Source of the DNA: Azolla caroliniana
Taxonomy: Eukaryota; Polypodiophyta
DNA: 64,000 nt
Direction of reading: 5' to 3'
Assembly: GCA_043228905.1 (NCBI GenBank)
Contig: JBHGNT010000017.1
Location: 372,001-436,000, forward strand
Part shown: positions 21,700 to 33,000 of the stretch, piece after piece
Numbering within the stretch: position 1 is the first letter of the stretch
How the letters are laid out: the number at the start of each line of letters is the position of its first letter
Made by a program: the position numbers and the translations under genes
Notes under the pieces: model-generated
What the model was told of the DNA's origin: nothing
The model's database searches: none
What the model saw: the letters and a program-made list of their open reading frames with translations, nothing else

Positions 21700-24600
21700 T
21701 TATGTTATCACTGATGCAATCTTTGGTATTGCAAGTGGTGTTTCTTCCACTTTGTAATAAACCTGCAAAAAACAAACCAGAATATGGTAGACGCAATTAT
21801 ATCAAACATTTACGTCCAATAAACATAAATTATCAGAAGGCTTCTTACCTGGCAGGAATAAGGTGGTGATAAAATCTTGAAAGAGTTGGGACGGTTATTA
21901 AAATTTGACTCTGGTTTTCCTGGTATGCCTTCTGGATTGGTGAAATGGTCCACATCATGGGCAACCTAAATTTGTTTTCAGAAGTTAAACCCCATTATAT
22001 ACATGGTTCATAATAGCTCTATAAATAGACATTGGCAATCAAATACAGAACATTCAAGCACATCATAAGTTTTCTCAGTGTTCCAAGTATAAGATTTGAG
22101 CATGGTACAATAAAACCGCAAACAAATTTCAAACATTAAAATCAAGAACATGTTGAACCATTTTCTATTCATTTCTATTATCCTGTATGTTGTGTTTTGA
22201 AATAGGAAGATATAAAAATATCATTTGATTAGAATAGCACTAGATATATCCCAACCAAAGGTTTTTGGCAGCTTTTCACTTGCGACGTAGCTAGATATAG
22301 ATAATAGTTCGAAGTTAAAATTTCATGCTTACCACGCTGTACGTAACCAAGTATAGCACATCAATAATGCTTAGCACTATTCAACCAATTGAAACATTGT
22401 CCTATTCAAGAATTATAAGCTTATCTAAACGAGTTCACAACTAAGCCTTGTGCATATGGTCTCACAATAAGCTCCTCTCTAACGCAGTAAAATGAGAGTC
22501 GAATTATGTACTTGGCCATGACCACCAAACTCCAATGCATCGCTATCTAAAGCAATACGGTATTTTCCAGGCAGATCACAGCCAACCTTGTACCTATATA
22601 AATAACAAAATCATTTAATATAAAAGATCCATTCATAGAAAAAATAGCAGGTGGGTCAAATTAACTAACCCAGAGTATGTATTATTAGGGTGGAAATTGA
22701 AGATAAAAACTAGCCAATTTTTCTCAAAAACGATGACCTGCAGATGAATACTTTAGCCATCGCCAGGGAACTTGATAGTGCAACAATAAAATTTCCACAC
22801 TATGAATGTTTTACCTTTTCTTCCTCATTTATAGAAGAGACTATCTGCTTTGTAGATGCTAAAAAGCCGAACTTATCATCAAGATCATTCATGGCTCTGT
22901 CAAAATTATTCATGAACTTCATAATTTATGAAAAATTATTATGTCAGTAGTTGTTTCTGTTTAATCCCAAAGAGAAAGAGAGCTGCTAACAAAGTTGAGA
23001 CTCGGGAGTGTGTTGGTACCTTATACCGAAGATGCTCTGTATCAACTAAGTTCCATTGTCTCCTACACTTATCAAAACTCCAGTTGTTTCCTTCTCTTGG
23101 GAAATCAATCCACTCTGGGTGCCCAAACTGTTACTTTCAAAACCAACACCAAGGAATATACCTGATTAAAAACTCCAGAAGTATGAGAAAAGGTTACACT
23201 TAATTAATCTTACCTCGTTGCCCATGAAATTTAAGTACCCATCTCCTCCCAAAGCCATTGTCAAAAAGTGGATCATCTATAGCAAAGAAGCGGATATGCT
23301 TAACTGTATTCTTTCAAAGAGAAATTGCTATCTGTACTATGAACATTTATTAGCTCCTCAATGCATGCTTGACGTCTATAAAGCATTGATTCACAAGTGC
23401 CCCAGAGGACATTTCAAAATTTGTCGCAGGCTCATTCTGCTTAGGAAGGATCGCGGTTTTACCTTATGAAGAGCAATGCCTCTGTTAATAATTGGTGATA
23501 TCTGCTGCAAGGAAGACATCCCCACATACATCTCTTTGTCCATCAGCAGAAAGGCAATGGTCTTGTCTCCAACAAGAGACTGTGAGAATTGATACCACGG
23601 TTACTCAAACATTCTGCAGAGAGTTATGTTGAATTGACATAAAGCATTTCTCAACCTACCTGGTCATGACTCTCACAGTATGCAACACATTTCTCAGTGT
23701 ATCGTCTATTCAAGAGTGTATTGCAGATCTCCCCTAATTTCCACTGCTTTTCTGGAACATCCTTCACATATCTAATCCACTTATCTGGGATTCCCATGGC
23801 CAGGCGGTAGTCAAACCCAACACCTCCTTCATTAACAGGTCTGCATAAAGTTGGCATCCCAGAGACATCTTCTGCTATCACAGTGGCATCATGATTAAGT
23901 TTATGGATTAGGTCATTTGCGAGCATCAGATATACCACAGCCTCTACATCAGTATCAAAACCAAGGTATTCAGAATAATTCCCTGTAAATGATCGGTGTA
24001 TTCCATGGTGATGGTAAAGCATCGATGTGATTCCATCGAATCGGAAGCCATCGAATTTGTATTCATCAAGCCACCAATGAACATTGGATAGAAGAAATCG
24101 CAACACTTCCCAATTACCGTAATTGAATAGCCGACTATCCCACAGCTTATGATATCCACGATCACCAGTGTGAAAGTAGGATGCTTCTGTGTTTTGCCCA
24201 AAATCATATCCATTAAGACCATCCGAAACATTATTTCCAGCATGACTATGTACAACATCAATAAGTACTCTAAGTCCCAAGGAATGGGCTTTATCAATAA
24301 GGTATTTCAGTTCCTCTGGTGTCCCAGAACGGCTACTAACAGCAAAGAAATTCGTGACATGATAACCAAATGATGCATAATAAGAATGCTCCATGATTGC
24401 CATTAGCTGCACAGTGTTATAATTATTTGCCTTGATTCTCGGCAAAATGTTATCAGCGAACTCTATGTATGACGATACACGAGGCTCAGCAGAGCTCATG
24501 CCAACATGAGCTTCATATATCCGAGGTGATGCAGGCTTTGGAGGTTGAGGATACTTAAATTTGTATCTATTAGCCCAAAATCCAAATTTCATTATGCATC

Positions 24601-27600
24601 TTCAGAGAATTAATTTGTGAACATGCATAATATACCTTCAAGAAGCCACAAGTGTTTGCTTACTTTTCACTGACAGGAGGATCCCAATATATCCCATCAT
24701 AAGGTGAGCCGAATTTTGCAAGATCCGGTGTGGCCCACTTGATCCATGCTGGTATTCTATCATCCCATGTACCATCTCCTCGTTGAAGCCGGATTTTCAC
24801 CTTGGAACGATGAGGAATAGCTGATCGTCCATTCACATCATCGATTCTCAGGGTCCAAACACCAAATTGATCCTTTTCCATACAATGGTTTGACCCATTC
24901 CAATTATTGAAATCTCCAATCAATTGTGCTGAACTAAAGGCAACAAAACCATAAGCATGAAATGAGTGAAAAATAGGCAGCAGTATAAAGATGTAAGTTA
25001 TTTCGCAAAGCTTACTGTGCTGCAGGTGCCCATTCTCTGTATATTATACAGTTTTCTTCTCTATTGAATCCAAACTTTAAGTATCCTGTGAACATTCAAG
25101 CAGCATACACCTTTCTCAGGAAACGGTGTAAAACTTCAAGACGAAATGAAAAAATGTCAAAAGCTGAAATACACAAACAACCAAGCCTGATCTGAAGCAT
25201 CTGTTAAAAAACAAGCAATGTAGGAAGGAAGCGATTGCTTAGCATGCGTGTACTAGTGGGTCAATACCCTAATTCTCCGTTTTGTATCATTACGATTGTA
25301 TTAATTTAAATTTGAGCTCAAGGGATTTAGCTTTGCAATTTAAACACATAGATTATTATAGCTGATCAATTATATTCAGAAATATGCATTTTTTGTGAAT
25401 TTGCAATATCTTGCACTCTTCCTAATAATGTGAAACACAAACCTAATGGGGATGTAGCTCAAATGGTAGAGCGCTTGCTTAGCATGCAAGGGGTACAAGG
25501 ATCGATAGCCTGCTTCTCTATTTTGTATCATTACAAACAATATATATTGGAAGCCAAACTCTTTAAGTATCTCAATTCCATTGATGTAAATCCACTCAAG
25601 TTCCATCTCATGCTTAACAAGAGAGATGTATAGGTTATGTCGCTTAGGATATAAAAGTTGTGGGGTCAATACCTCACATCCTCCCTAATAGCATTGGCGC
25701 CTATTGAACTTGTAATAAAGCTTTGCTAAAAATGGTTCATTTTCATCAACGCATTATTGCAGCACATCGTGCTGATGTGACAGAATCCTAGCCAAAGTGT
25801 ACAGCAACTGAATATAAAATTTTGAATAATCCTGGACTGGAAATTTACCATTTATAAGATAATGAATGCAGCACTTTTCTTTTTTCTTTTGAGCCATATA
25901 ATATTTATGAAAATATGTTTGTACTTAATCATACACTTCTGTACCACATAAAAAATATATACAGAGGTCAAAGGCAAATCTGTTGGTAATCCTCTAACTA
26001 ACCAGTTGAAGATGATCATGCTTTCCAAGGCTTATTTTATGTATATAAAATGGTGGAGACAAACTCTTCCCAACAATGACCAAAATTAGCAGGAAGCAAG
26101 CAGTGTAATATCGTCAGTACAGTAAATATCTAAAAGCAGGAGGCAGATTTTGGGGATACATTCAATCAAACATTCGCAAAAGTTTGTAAAACAACGGTGG
26201 CTTGATATTACTTACATTTTTGAACGGTAACATCAAGGAGGAGTTATATGTAACTAGGTGAGAAAATTGTAAGGTCCTCCTATATTTGATGAATCAAATT
26301 TACGAAGACATTAGATGTATCAAAGAGCAGTATTATGATTCTTATCACTAGGCGATATAGGACTTCAGATGTTCTTCCTTTAGGCCAGAGAGGCACCCCC
26401 TGCTTGCTACCTATTTCCTTTAAACAACATACACAAAAGACCAACTGTATCTTCACATATGAGGATTGGTACACAAGACTGTAAAGTCAATGGTCTAGAG
26501 GCACTAAACCAAACCAATTTAAAGGATAATTAATATAAATAAGTAAAGGTAACAAGGAAATGTTAGCTATTAGAAACTTTAAAATGATATATCAAGCTAA
26601 AATGATATCAATTGCTTGCCACTAGCCTCACAAAGAATTCATAAGAACAAAGATTTTCCCTTTCGGTCGAGAAAAACCAAAAGTTCAAAAAGAAATCGTA
26701 TGAAACATGACCTCACATTAGATAAGGTTCATGGCAATTAAATAAATATAAACACAAACGATCGCAAAAAAGGCACATAACGAAGAAGATTTGACATCAG
26801 GCACAAAGTAGAAATCATGTCATGTATAACCATGAGTGAACTTATTAAGCAAAACCAACTGAGAAAGTCAAAGCAAATAGTGCAAAGCTTCATCCTTGAA
26901 ACTCTTTGGATCTCATCAAGGCATTAGACCCAGCAAATTTCTGCATAAGAGAACCTTGCCATGCTGGTATAACTTCAGAGAAGGTCAAAGATTTCACCAT
27001 TTTTCTACCAACCATTATAGTACATCCTAAAGGCACGAATATTGTACTTAACTATGAGCATAAAAATAGATCTAATGTACAAGTTTTTGCAAAAATGAGA
27101 TCGACCTGAAGAGAATTTATCGAGTCCACCTTCATACTTCTCGATATTTTCCTTACACTTTTTGTACTGGTCATATCTATAGTTTAAATGATCTGCATAA
27201 GGCTTTAAAAGAGGATCCACATTGAACACGGCCAAAGGTTTATTTTTCATGGTTGAATCATCCTGAAAATGATTCCCTTCACTAACAGTAGCAATATTCA
27301 CAACTAAAGAATTCCGCCTCCTGCATTCGAGTAAATTTCGCTGGAAAAGGAGAACAGAAAATAAGATAGATATACTTGGTATTTCACTTATTGTACAAGT
27401 AACTGAACTAGATATAAGGGGAATATCATACAATAGAAATATTAAATTTTATGGCAGATCCCAATAAATTTATGGTAATTTTTCATAATTTACTAATTCA
27501 TTCATCAATGAAAGGGAAAATCAGACACTTTGTAAAAGTAATTTTCAAACACCAGATATATCACAACCGAAGTTTGTTTCTAAATGCTAAATCAGCAATT

Positions 27601-29508
27601 GGTATAAGGATAGATAGAAACAAGACACAGAATACCAATTTTTTTATTGTGAAATGAGCATAGCATTTAATATGTAGAGAACTTTCACAATAATGCAACT
27701 CGTTTTTCAGTTTTCATACTGTATATGTGAAAATCTTCAAATTTTGAGATGTTTTAGACTAAAATAATTTGAATGTTCAGATATTTGTTATTAAACTATT
27801 TCAGCATATAAAGATGATGGTTTATTGCCTTTTGATGGAATTACGTTTTTCAAAGATTGAATATAAGATAAGAAGCAAGGCATAAATTATCAGACTTTGA
27901 AGGAATATGAATATTTGACAACTAGTCATGACTCAAAACTCCACTATTGATGATTTCCTATTGTATAAATGTATTTTGTTTTTTTCAACATCCTTAAAAG
28001 TGCAGAGAATTTAGCTCATATTTCAACTTTTATCGCAGTTAGCTTGTTTTTGGGGGAATGTTACTTGTAAACCTTGGAACTCTTGGAAAAGTTTGGGTAT
28101 CTTTCAAAAACCTTGATAATAAACATTAGGGAAGACTACTATGCTCTGTGTATATGTTTTTCAAATTTACAAATATCTGCATGCTTATTTCAAATATACC
28201 TATATCTGCTTGGTCAAAATATATGCTCTTAATGAAATTTAACTTCACATTAACCACAATATTAAGAAAACGCGTTAAGTAAAACAGAGCACAAGACTAA
28301 TTTAGCAGCAACTAATTAGCAGATTAAGTTGGAAATACCTAAAAACTTGATTTTTTTTGCACCAGAAACTTAATCTGCTAATTAGTTGCTGCTAAATTAG
28401 TCTTGTGCTCTGTTTTACTTAATGCGTTTTCTTAATATTGTGGTTAATGTGAAGTTAAATTTCATTAAGAGCATATATTTTGACCAAGCAGATATAGGTA
28501 TATTTGAAATAAGCATGCAGATATTTGTAAATTTGAAAAACATATACACAGAGCATAGTAGTCTTCCCTAATGTTTATTATCAAGGTTTTTGAAAGATAC
28601 CCAAACTTTTCCAAGAGTTCCAAGGTTTACAAGTAACATTCCCCCAAAAACAAGCTAACTGCGATAAAAGTTGAAATATGAGCTAAATTCTCTGCACTTT
28701 TAAAGATGTTGAAAAAAACAAAATACATTTATACAATAGGAAATCATCAATAGTGGAGTTTTGATTCATGACTAGTTGTCAAATATATATAAGCATAGCT
28801 TCGTAAGTTTCCCTAAACAAATAGGTAAAAGTTTCCAAAAGACTTGAGAAACGGCCAAAAATATTATTAATATCCGTTGTTTTTAGAAACCTTGATAGCA
28901 AACATTATCCAAAACTTTCCAGAAACCTTGAAGAATAGCCATTTTGGCCTACTTCTTCTCACTTGGGCATTACACAGTAAACACATTAATTAACCATTTC
29001 TATGCATTGCATGATTCCTCGTGTCTACATTTTCAGACCTAGCTTCACAAATACTAGTTATTATTTCCCTGCTTAAGAGAAAGCTATAGATACATATATA
29101 CATACACACACATATCATTCCTAATGCATGCATGTATGTGAGGATATACAAGTATGCGCATTTATATAAGATATATGTGCGTATGTGTATAGTTAGGTGT
29201 ATGTATGTGCATACTTATTGCATGAATAGGAATGTATGTATCGCATGAACGTTGCATGAACACCACTTACCTTCCCGTGTTGCTGGATCTTGAAAGGGTT
29301 ATTACACAGCCTTTCCTTTGCATATCCAGTCAGGACGATCTTCTTTTCACCATGAGTCCTGCTGTTAGCATCCTAACGTACAACAATTCGTTCTTTTCCA
29401 CGGCTCTCTTCCTTTTTTTGCTGTTTACTAGCTCATTCCTAGAAATCGATGGAGGAGGATGCATACCTTGGGTACAGGGAAGGAGCCAAGTACGGTCCCG
29501 CTATACAT
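21700..29508 (-). CDS. SBE1: Starch branching enzyme, class I (1,4-alpha-glucan branching enzyme), plastid
   Basis: The enzyme cuts alpha-1,4 glucan chains and rejoins them by alpha-1,6 links during amylopectin synthesis in plastids. Fourteen coding exons join in perfect phase: 29508-29467, 29372-29271, 27340-27106, 25085-25016, 24933-24664, 24566-23660, 23579-23463, 23276-23214, 23127-23020, 22916-22815, 22737-22670, 22593-22512, 21965-21849, 21762-21700, giving 781 residues. Exons 1-2 encode a likely transit peptide ([14 protein letters not shown] start). Then come the N-terminal helix ([18 protein letters not shown]), CBM48 ([15 protein letters not shown]) and the GH13 barrel with DVVHSHAG, the nucleophile Asp in [11 protein letters not shown], the acid Glu in AEDVSG and ESHDQ. 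The C-terminal part ([35 protein letters not shown]) is of the class I type, which Arabidopsis lacks. All catalytic residues are intact. Confidence 0.93.
25231..25295 (+). pseudogene. tRNA-Ala-like 3' fragment
   Basis: GCGATTGCTTAGCATGCG, then GGGTCAATACCC and AATTCTCC, resemble the anticodon and T arms of the tRNA-Ala-like copy at 25448. Both copies are followed by the same TTTTGTATCATTAC. A third, shorter T-arm-like piece (GTGGGGTCAATACCTCAC) lies at about 25660-25678. Shared 3' flanks suggest duplication or a small tRNA-derived SINE. Confidence 0.5.
25448..25519 (+). tRNA. tRNA-Ala(AGC)-like sequence, probably a pseudogene
   Basis: 72 nt that fold as a tRNA: acceptor GGGGATG against CTTCTCT, a D arm GCTCAAATGGTAGAGC, anticodon stem CTTGC/GCAAG around the loop TTAGCAT (anticodon AGC), and a T loop ATCGATA. 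A and B box sequences are recognisable. The T stem has two mismatches and the acceptor one, so it is probably inactive. It lies antisense within an SBE1 intron. Confidence 0.65.
27911..28786. repeat. Near-perfect 2 x 420 bp inverted repeat (36-bp loop) in an SBE1 intron
   Basis: Left arm 27911-28330, loop 28331-28366, right arm 28367-28786. The arms have equal length, and by eye I found only about three mismatches and no gap. There is no long open frame and no obvious target duplication. It sits in the 1.9-kb SBE1 intron 27341-29270. A transcript of this intron would form a very long hairpin. It could be an inverted local duplication or a foldback element. Confidence 0.93.
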
Positions 29509-29700
29509 TCCAAGAGAAGAGATAGCTGTCCGTCTGTCGATATGAAGAACTCGTCCTCGTCAAAATCCCCCTAGTAATTAATAATACAAGTTCCCAACTA
29601 TCTATCTCCGTGTAGTCTGTGTAGCCGAGGAGGCATAATGAAATAATTAACAATGGCCTTAGGTATGTACATGTAAGTTGTAACACACATATATACATAC

Positions 29701-30198
29701 TGACTGCTCTCTAAGTTCTAACTATGGAGCCCCCAGCACACACAAATCGATGGGGCCTCTGGAGGGGAGGGGAGGGCCTCTTCACTTCCTCGGATCGATC
29801 ACACCGAAACTACATGGCATTTCGGGGTGTAACGCCCAACCACCCTTGACTATGTATGTATATCGTCTATCCTCTCTCCTTATGGGCTTTCTGGACCCTA
29901 CATACACCACCTCTACATTGCACTGAAATTTAGTCCTCCCGTGGATGGATGCATATTGACTGCTCTCTAAGTTCTAACTATGTAGCCCCAAGCACACAAA
30001 TCGATGGGGCCTCTAGAGGGGAGGGGAGGGCCTCTTCACTTCCTCGGATCGATCACACCGAAACTACATGGCATTTCGGGGTGTAACGCCCAACCACCCT
30101 TGACTATGTATGTATATCGTCTATCCTCTCTCCTTATGGGCTTTCTGGACCCTACATACACCACCTCTACATTGCACTGAAATTTAGTCCTCCCGTGG
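29701..30198. repeat. Direct duplication, period 256 bp, upstream of SBE1
   Basis: Copies 29701-29944 and 29957-30198 are almost identical (a two-base indel and a few substitutions), separated by 12 bp. Each contains GGGGAGGGGAGGGCC and CGGATCGATCACACCG. The array starts 193 bp upstream of the SBE1 start codon, so it may overlap its promoter or 5' UTR. Confidence 0.9.
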
Positions 30199-31292
30199 GG
30201 TGGACGTTGAAAAGATATATCCCTAGTCCATCGAAATGCGCCTGCCAAGGCCAGCCTTTCGCAATTCTATTGCACTCGTGTCAACCGACGAACATGTTTG
30301 GGCACATGCAAGGAAATTGCCATTCAAAGTGAGATGCTCGATCAATGTTCTCATCCCTTTGTATCCAAGTGGTTCCTATCAACAAGCTTCATTGTGCGTC
30401 GTGGTTATCGAATTCAAGACCACACATGCATCCCAATGCCATTCGAAGTGAGAAGGCCAATCAATGTTCTCATCCCTCGTATACACAGTTTGGATCTTCC
30501 ATGACCCGCATGATGTGGTTGAAAGATAAACAAGCAAAGAGCATTCCTTGCGTGCGCGACAATTCCATCTTCACGACAACTTCTAAAATGTTAATACAAC
30601 CGTGTGTAAAATCTTGAAAACCATATTCTCACACATATTTGGGCATTCCAAAATGACATGCCCTTCTACTTCTAGTACATTAACACAATATAAACCACAT
30701 ATTCTTTCTTTTCTACACAATATCTAGCCAATTCCCAAACTAAATTTTCTACATGTGTGCACATTAGGATAATGGCACACTTCACTTGCTACAATGGTTT
30801 TTGGTTGCAACCTTCGGCATGAACCAACAGACATAGTGAAACCTCAAAGGAAATAATAGAAGTGGGGCATGTTAGAACATGACTTGGCATCAATTCAAAC
30901 ATGGTAACTGAGAGGGACTAAATCACAAGAGATTGGAAGGTAGGTTTGTTGATTCACAACACACAAATAGATGGATTCTAATAGAATAGAATGCGCGTAG
31001 TAGTCTTGGGTCCAAATTTTGGGTCTTTCAAAGATTGGGAATTTTTTGTGTCACACGAGGAAGACTTACCTTGAAAATTTGTAGACTTGACTTGTCAATA
31101 AATGTAAGCGTGTGTGAGGATATCTCGATTCTCAACATGTGTATTTGTCTGCCATAGTTTTCTCTAATATGGAGAAATACTGGGATTTTATAGAAATTTG
31201 GCCTCATGCCTCACTATGCAACCACTCTGTCATCGTTATTGTATAGAAAATTGGTCTTGATCGAGGAGAAGTTGGTTGTATTGTCTTACTTG
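30199..31292. other. Spacer, no gene seen
   Basis: Contains a short repeated phrase (AAGTGAGATGCTCGATCAAT near 30337 and a diverged copy near 30446). These may be relics of an old transposon, but no domain is recognisable. Confidence 0.4.
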
Positions 31293-31714
31293 TAACAATC
31301 GACAATGGTTCGGTTCGGTTTGAGAGGGTCCAAACAGAACCGAACCACAAACCGTTAAGCTGAACCTTAATTTTTTTTCAAACCATTAAGCCATTAAACC
31401 CGTAAAACCGTGGTTTCGTGGTTTGGTTTTGGTTTTCAGCTTAGGTCAAATTTTTAATTTTTAATTTTAAAAATTTCAAAAAATTTAAAATTTTCATTAT
31501 TTAAATTTTTAAAATTTTAAATATTTTCCCAAAATGTGAGAATAAGGCATGAAAATGAAAAGATTATTTAAAAGCAATTTTTATTTTTTTATTTTTTTAA
31601 AAATAAATAAATAAATAAACCATTTAAACCACGGTTTTTTACTATTGAAACTGAACCGAACCATTTAAACCATTAAGCCGCGGTTTCACAGTTCGGTTCG
31701 GTTGCCGATTGTTA
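31293..31714. mobile_element. hAT-type MITE with 8-bp target duplication
   Basis: 422 bp bounded by inverted tips TAACAATCGACAA and TTGCCGATTGTTA. It is flanked by a perfect 8-bp duplication CTTACTTG (31285-31292 and 31715-31722), the length typical of hAT elements. The interior is made of AACCG/CGGTT-rich repeats (GGTTCGGTTCGG, AACCGAACC) around an AT-rich centre. No coding capacity. Confidence 0.88.
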
Positions 31715-32579
31715 CTTACTTGGGCATATTGTTAGAACTTAGGATGGACTCATGCTCTAGAGAGAGAAAGAGAATTCAAATTTAGACTTAGAAGCTTTTA
31801 ATGTCCCCGAAGAGACCAATCTTGACTGATGGAACCTAAATACACAAAAATTTCTTGATATTTCTGAAGACTTTGGAGCAAAAAGTATATGTGTAAATAG
31901 TGCAAACGTATAGAGCTCGGCCTTGTAGGTGGTGCTTTTTAAGTATGGTACCCATGTTATCTCGCCTTCTTAATATGTCATCATATGTCTCAAGAATCTC
32001 GTTATATATTGTTAAGCATGTCCATATATATATATATGAAAACTCTTGTTCCGAGTTTTGGGGATTGGGATACAACTCCAATGTGTCATATACTACAGTT
32101 TATGAAACTTTAAGAACTCATTAATTGTTGGTCTTTACCCCAATGTTAAGAAGAAATGTATTGACGATGAGAAAATATACAAATTATTTTTCCACTACAA
32201 TCCACAAGGGCTCTAAATGCTTTTTAATCACAAAACGCAGCTGAGAATCGGCCTTCTATAGTCATGGAGAGGTTCGAGTAATCAAAGAGAGCATGCTAAA
32301 CAATATGGTATCAGGGATGAAGGAGAACATTATGGGAGAGATGGTGGTGATCTAAAAGTTATTGGAAATAAGCATGATAGTTATGTTCAACCGACTGAAT
32401 GAATGAATGGCATGAAGCCATAACCCCTCTATTCATCACTGAAAAGAGCAAGACAAACCAACCTGTCTAGTGGCTCACATTCTACATGTGCCATTGCCAG
32501 GATGAATCTTAAGTGCTGATATGGTTCGTTTCATGACCCTTATTCTTTCTATCCTTTTATTTGCATGTCTTCTATAGCA

Positions 32580-33000
32580 TTACATATGGGTTAGGGCTTG
32601 AATGTCAAGCATTTGTATGATATTACATCTTCTAATGGGCTTACATTGTGATATGGACGTACAACTTACCTATGTTTTGTACAATAGTACATTTTATAGG
32701 CATGGTGTGTGGTATGTACATATATATTATTAGATTCTTTATGGGCCTAAATCTATGTTCATATGAGCTTGCATTGTGGAATGCATGTAGAGCTCATGTA
32801 TGTGCTACACCATACTAATCTTCTTATGGGTTTACTTTGTCGAATGTGATATGAATGTAGAAGTTATATATGCTATGTACAATATTGCATCTTCTTATGG
32901 GCGTGCCTTATCATACTTTTGTAGACCTTGCATCATACATGCATTTTGTATACTGTTACATCTTCTAATGGGCTTGTCTTGTGGTATGTAGAACATTTCC
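32580..33000. repeat. Degenerate tandem array, unit about 80 bp
   Basis: A core like TTACATCTTCTAATGGGCTT followed by a TGTGGTATGxACGTA-type block recurs at about 32620, 32735, 32815, 32885 and 32955. Copies are diverged and AT-rich. Confidence 0.55.

Larger units (their letters stand above)
25086..27105 (-). other. SBE1 intron between the N-terminal helix exon and the CBM48 exons
   Basis: 2-kb intron that carries three tRNA-Ala-like fragments near its 3' end (minus sense). No other gene seen. Confidence 0.7.

Noticed and set aside
27911-28786. Calling the palindrome a microRNA gene
   Set aside because: The arms are far longer and more perfect than a mature MIRNA foldback, and no small-RNA data are available.
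29232-29525. 97-codon plus-strand frame
   Set aside because: Antisense to the first two SBE1 exons and their intron.
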